From the NCBI GenBank assembly GCA_002293965.1, contig DBEG01000053.1:1-7860 (forward strand): a DNA stretch of 7,860 nucleotides, read 5' to 3'. Of the stretch, positions 6,123-7,860 are shown in pieces; within the stretch, counting starts at the first letter, position 1; the number at the start of each line of letters is the position of its first letter. This DNA comes from Actinobacteria bacterium UBA912. Its GTDB lineage: Bacteria; Actinomycetota; Coriobacteriia; Anaerosomatales; UBA912. The position numbers and the translations under genes were made by a program. Under the pieces are notes generated by a model that saw only the letters and a program-made list of their open reading frames with translations, searched no databases and was not told the DNA's origin.

Positions 6123-7481
6123 CTAACCCACGTCGGTGCGCATCAGGTCGTCGTACGTCTCACGACGAACCGCCCAGCGCCACTGCCCATCGGCGACGAA
6201 GACTACACCGGGGCGTACCTGCTTGTTGTAGTTGCTGCTCATCGACTGGCAGTAGGCACCCGTGGCGCAGACGCACAGCACGTCGCCCACGGCCGGGCAC
6301 TGCAACTGAGCGTCGTTGACGACGATGTCCCCGCTCTCGCAGTGCTTGCCAGCTACCGAGCCGACCATCTCGCGCGGCTGGTCCGCCTTGTTCGCGATGA
6401 GCGTCTCATAGTGTGCGCCATAAAGCGAGGTCCGGATGTTGTCGGACATGCCTCCATCGACAGCCACGTATGTCCTGATGCCGGGGATCTCTTTGACCGA
6501 GCCCACCGTGTAGAGCGTCACACCAGCGTTCGCCACGATCGAGCGGCCCGGCTCGACGGCCATCCTCGGCGTGTCGATCCCGTGACGCTCGCACTCTTCC
6601 TTGATGCCATCGACGATGACCTTGCCGAACTGCTCGATCGTCGAAGGCTCATCGGGCACGCCGTATGCAACGCCGAGTCCGCCGCCGACATCCAGCAGGC
6701 CGACCGCAACGCCCGTCTCCTTGTGGATCTCGCACATGAACTCGACGATGACCTCGATCGCCTTGGCGAAGCTGTGCAGCGCGAAGATCTGGGAGCCGAT
6801 ATGCATGTGCAGCCCCTCGAACTCCAGGCCGGGGAGCGCGATGACGCGCTTGATGGCCTCCATCGCGAGCCCCTCGTTGAGTCCGAACCCGAACTTGGAG
6901 TCCTCGGCACCGGTCATGATGAAGTCGTGGGTATCAGCGGCTACTCCGGGTGTCACTCGGACGAGTACGGCTTGGGTCACCCCGCGCGCGACGGCAAGCG
7001 CGCTCAGGCGCTCCATCTCCTCGAAGTTGTCGACCACGATCCGGCCCACTCCCGCCTCGAGGCATTCGAGTAGCTCAGTCTCGGTCTTGTTGTTGCCGTG
7101 CACGTAGACGCGCTCCATTGGAAACCCTGCGCGCAAGGCATACGCCAGCTCGCCACCGCTGGAGACATCGAGGCAGCAGCCCTCATCGGCGACTATGCGC
7201 AGCATCGCAAGGGACATAAACGCCTTGCCGGCGTAGACGACATCGACCTCGGGCCAGTGGAATCGCGTCCACTTGATGTATTCGGCGAGGCGATGGCGGA
7301 TCGTCGCTTCGTCCATGACGAAGAGTGCGGTGCCGGCCTCGCGGACGAGCTCGACGGTGTCGACACCGCCGATCCATAGGCGGCCATCGCGGATTTCGGC
7401 GGTGTCTGGCAAGACCGCGAGCAAATCATGGCCGGTCTTGTGGTCAGGCGCGGCCGGGGGACGTCTCTGTGCTGTGCCCAT
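6123..7481 (-). CDS. lysA: Diaminopimelate decarboxylase
   Basis: LysA removes carbon dioxide from meso-diaminopimelate to give L-lysine, the last step of the pathway, using pyridoxal phosphate. The product has 452 residues, slightly longer than many family members because of a polar N-terminal extension of about 25 residues. Family motifs of the fold-type III alanine racemase-like barrel are present: the cofactor lysine Lys86 in VVYAGKAF (82-88 region), HMHIGSQ at 225-231, the glycine loop DVGGGLG at 264-270, EPGRS at 310-314, the DGGMSDN turn at 342-348, the catalytic cysteine Cys381 in CESGD, and Tyr410 in GAYC. The ATG at 7481 follows a perfect Shine-Dalgarno. It lies 12 bases after argS and 31 before hom, matching the argS-lysA-hom order known in Actinobacteria. 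Confidence 0.97.
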   Translation of the reverse strand: MGTAQRRPPAAPDHKTGHDLLAVLPDTAEIRDGRLWIGGVDTVELVREAGTALFVMDEATIRHRLAEYIKWTRFHWPEVDVVYAGKAFMSLAMLRIVADEGCCLDVSSGGELAYALRAGFPMERVYVHGNNKTETELLECLEAGVGRIVVDNFEEMERLSALAVARGVTQAVLVRVTPGVAADTHDFIMTGAEDSKFGFGLNEGLAMEAIKRVIALPGLEFEGLHMHIGSQIFALHSFAKAIEVIVEFMCEIHKETGVAVGLLDVGGGLGVAYGVPDEPSTIEQFGKVIVDGIKEECERHGIDTPRMAVEPGRSIVANAGVTLYTVGSVKEIPGIRTYVAVDGGMSDNIRTSLYGAHYETLIANKADQPREMVGSVAGKHCESGDIVVNDAQLQCPAVGDVLCVCATGAYCQSMSSNYNKQVRPGVVFVADGQWRWAVRRETYDDLMRTDVG

Positions 7482-7488
7482 CGGGTAG

Positions 7489-7495
7489 ACCTCCT
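7489..7495 (-). promoter_or_regulatory. Strong lysA ribosome binding site fused to the argS stop
   Basis: The minus strand reads AGGAGGT here, seven bases before the lysA ATG. It overlaps the argS TAG stop (7496-7494) as TAGGAGG, so ribosomes finishing argS arrive directly at the lysA initiation site. Confidence 0.75.
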
Positions 7496-7860
7496 ACATC
7501 TTCTCGGGCGCGGACACGCCGATGAGGTCGAGCACGACCGAAAGCGCGATCCGGGTGGCGTCGACAGCGTACAACCTAGCGGCCGTCAGCTGCGGGTCAT
7601 CGGGATCGATGACGCGGCAGACGGTGTAGAACTGATGGAAGACCGCGGCGAGTTCCTCGGCGTAGCGCGTCAGCTTGAACGGCGCGAGCTGGAGTGCGGC
7701 GATCGTGACGACCTCCTCGAACTCGGCGAGCTTGCGCATGAGTGCGAGTTCCTCGGGGGCGATGAGCAGGTGGATCGGGGCGTTGTCGGGCACGATGCGC
7801 GCGACCGTCTCGGTGATACCTGCCGAAGCACCCCCTTCGGCGAGCAGCTCCTCGCCCCTG
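7494..7860 (-). CDS. argS: Arginyl-tRNA synthetase, C-terminal 121 residues (5' part outside window)
   Basis: ArgS charges tRNA-Arg with arginine. Only the C-terminal anticodon-binding (DALR-type) domain is in the window: the frame is open from 7859 to the TAG at 7494 and encodes 121 residues. Recognisable are the helix APEELALMRKLAEFEEVV, the stretch RYAEELAAVFHQFYTVCRV, and the family ending GVSAPEKM, close to the usual SAPERM terminus. A GTG at 7793 lies in frame but is internal, not a start, because family similarity continues upstream of it. The gene sits immediately upstream of lysA, as in many Actinobacteria, and is likely cotranscribed with it; the promoter of the unit is outside the window. 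Confidence 0.93.
   Translation of the reverse strand, partial: RGEELLAEGGASAGITETVARIVPDNAPIHLLIAPEELALMRKLAEFEEVVTIAALQLAPFKLTRYAEELAAVFHQFYTVCRVIDPDDPQLTAARLYAVDATRIALSVVLDLIGVSAPEKM

Noticed and set aside
5276..6319. A 347-codon open frame on the plus strand opposite hom
   Set aside because: Same shadow effect; the product is rich in Arg, His and Asp without domain features, and hom on the other strand is certain.
5604..7073. A 489-codon open frame on the plus strand opposite lysA and hom
   Set aside because: It lies antisense to two genes with complete family motifs. GC-rich third positions routinely leave long open frames on the opposite strand, and the translation is low-complexity with no recognisable domain.
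1..7860. CRISPR arrays, insertion sequences, tRNA or rRNA genes
   Set aside because: I saw no regularly spaced repeats, transposase motifs, terminal inverted repeats or RNA gene structure on either strand; coding genes fill almost the whole window.

Overview
The window comes from a GC-rich bacterial genome. Every gene I can support is encoded on the minus strand, so the reading order runs from high to low coordinates. The order argS-lysA-hom-thrB is typical of Actinobacteria in the broad sense. The absence of thrC and rho at their usual place, together with the protein style, suggests a deep-branching actinobacterial line such as Coriobacteriia or a related anaerobic or thermophilic group. 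That placement is an inference; no rRNA or other marker is present to confirm it.

First unit (7860 down to 3882): the 3' end of argS (arginyl-tRNA synthetase), lysA (diaminopimelate decarboxylase), hom (homoserine dehydrogenase with a C-terminal ACT domain) and thrB (homoserine kinase). The genes are tightly packed: argS and lysA are 12 bases apart with the argS stop fused to the lysA Shine-Dalgarno, and hom and thrB share one base in a TGATG junction. This unit covers the last step of lysine synthesis and two steps of the aspartate-to-threonine branch.

A 101-base gap (3781-3881) follows. It holds a weak candidate promoter and a small hairpin that carries the sppA Shine-Dalgarno in its loop. 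It is the only sizeable non-coding stretch; no stretch over 300 bases lacks a gene.

Second unit (3780 down to 1): sppA (membrane-anchored signal peptide peptidase), a calcineurin-like metallophosphoesterase, cpgS (cyclic 2,3-diphosphoglycerate synthetase) and the first 150 codons of a 2-phosphoglycerate kinase. The last three are joined by overlapping stop and start codons. The kinase would phosphorylate 2-phosphoglycerate to 2,3-diphosphoglycerate, and CpgS would close that to cyclic 2,3-diphosphoglycerate (cDPG). This compound is best known as a thermoprotectant, osmolyte and phosphate reserve in methanogenic archaea. A complete two-step cDPG pathway in a bacterial operon, coupled to an uncharacterised phosphoesterase that could be the missing turnover enzyme, is the most interesting content of the window.
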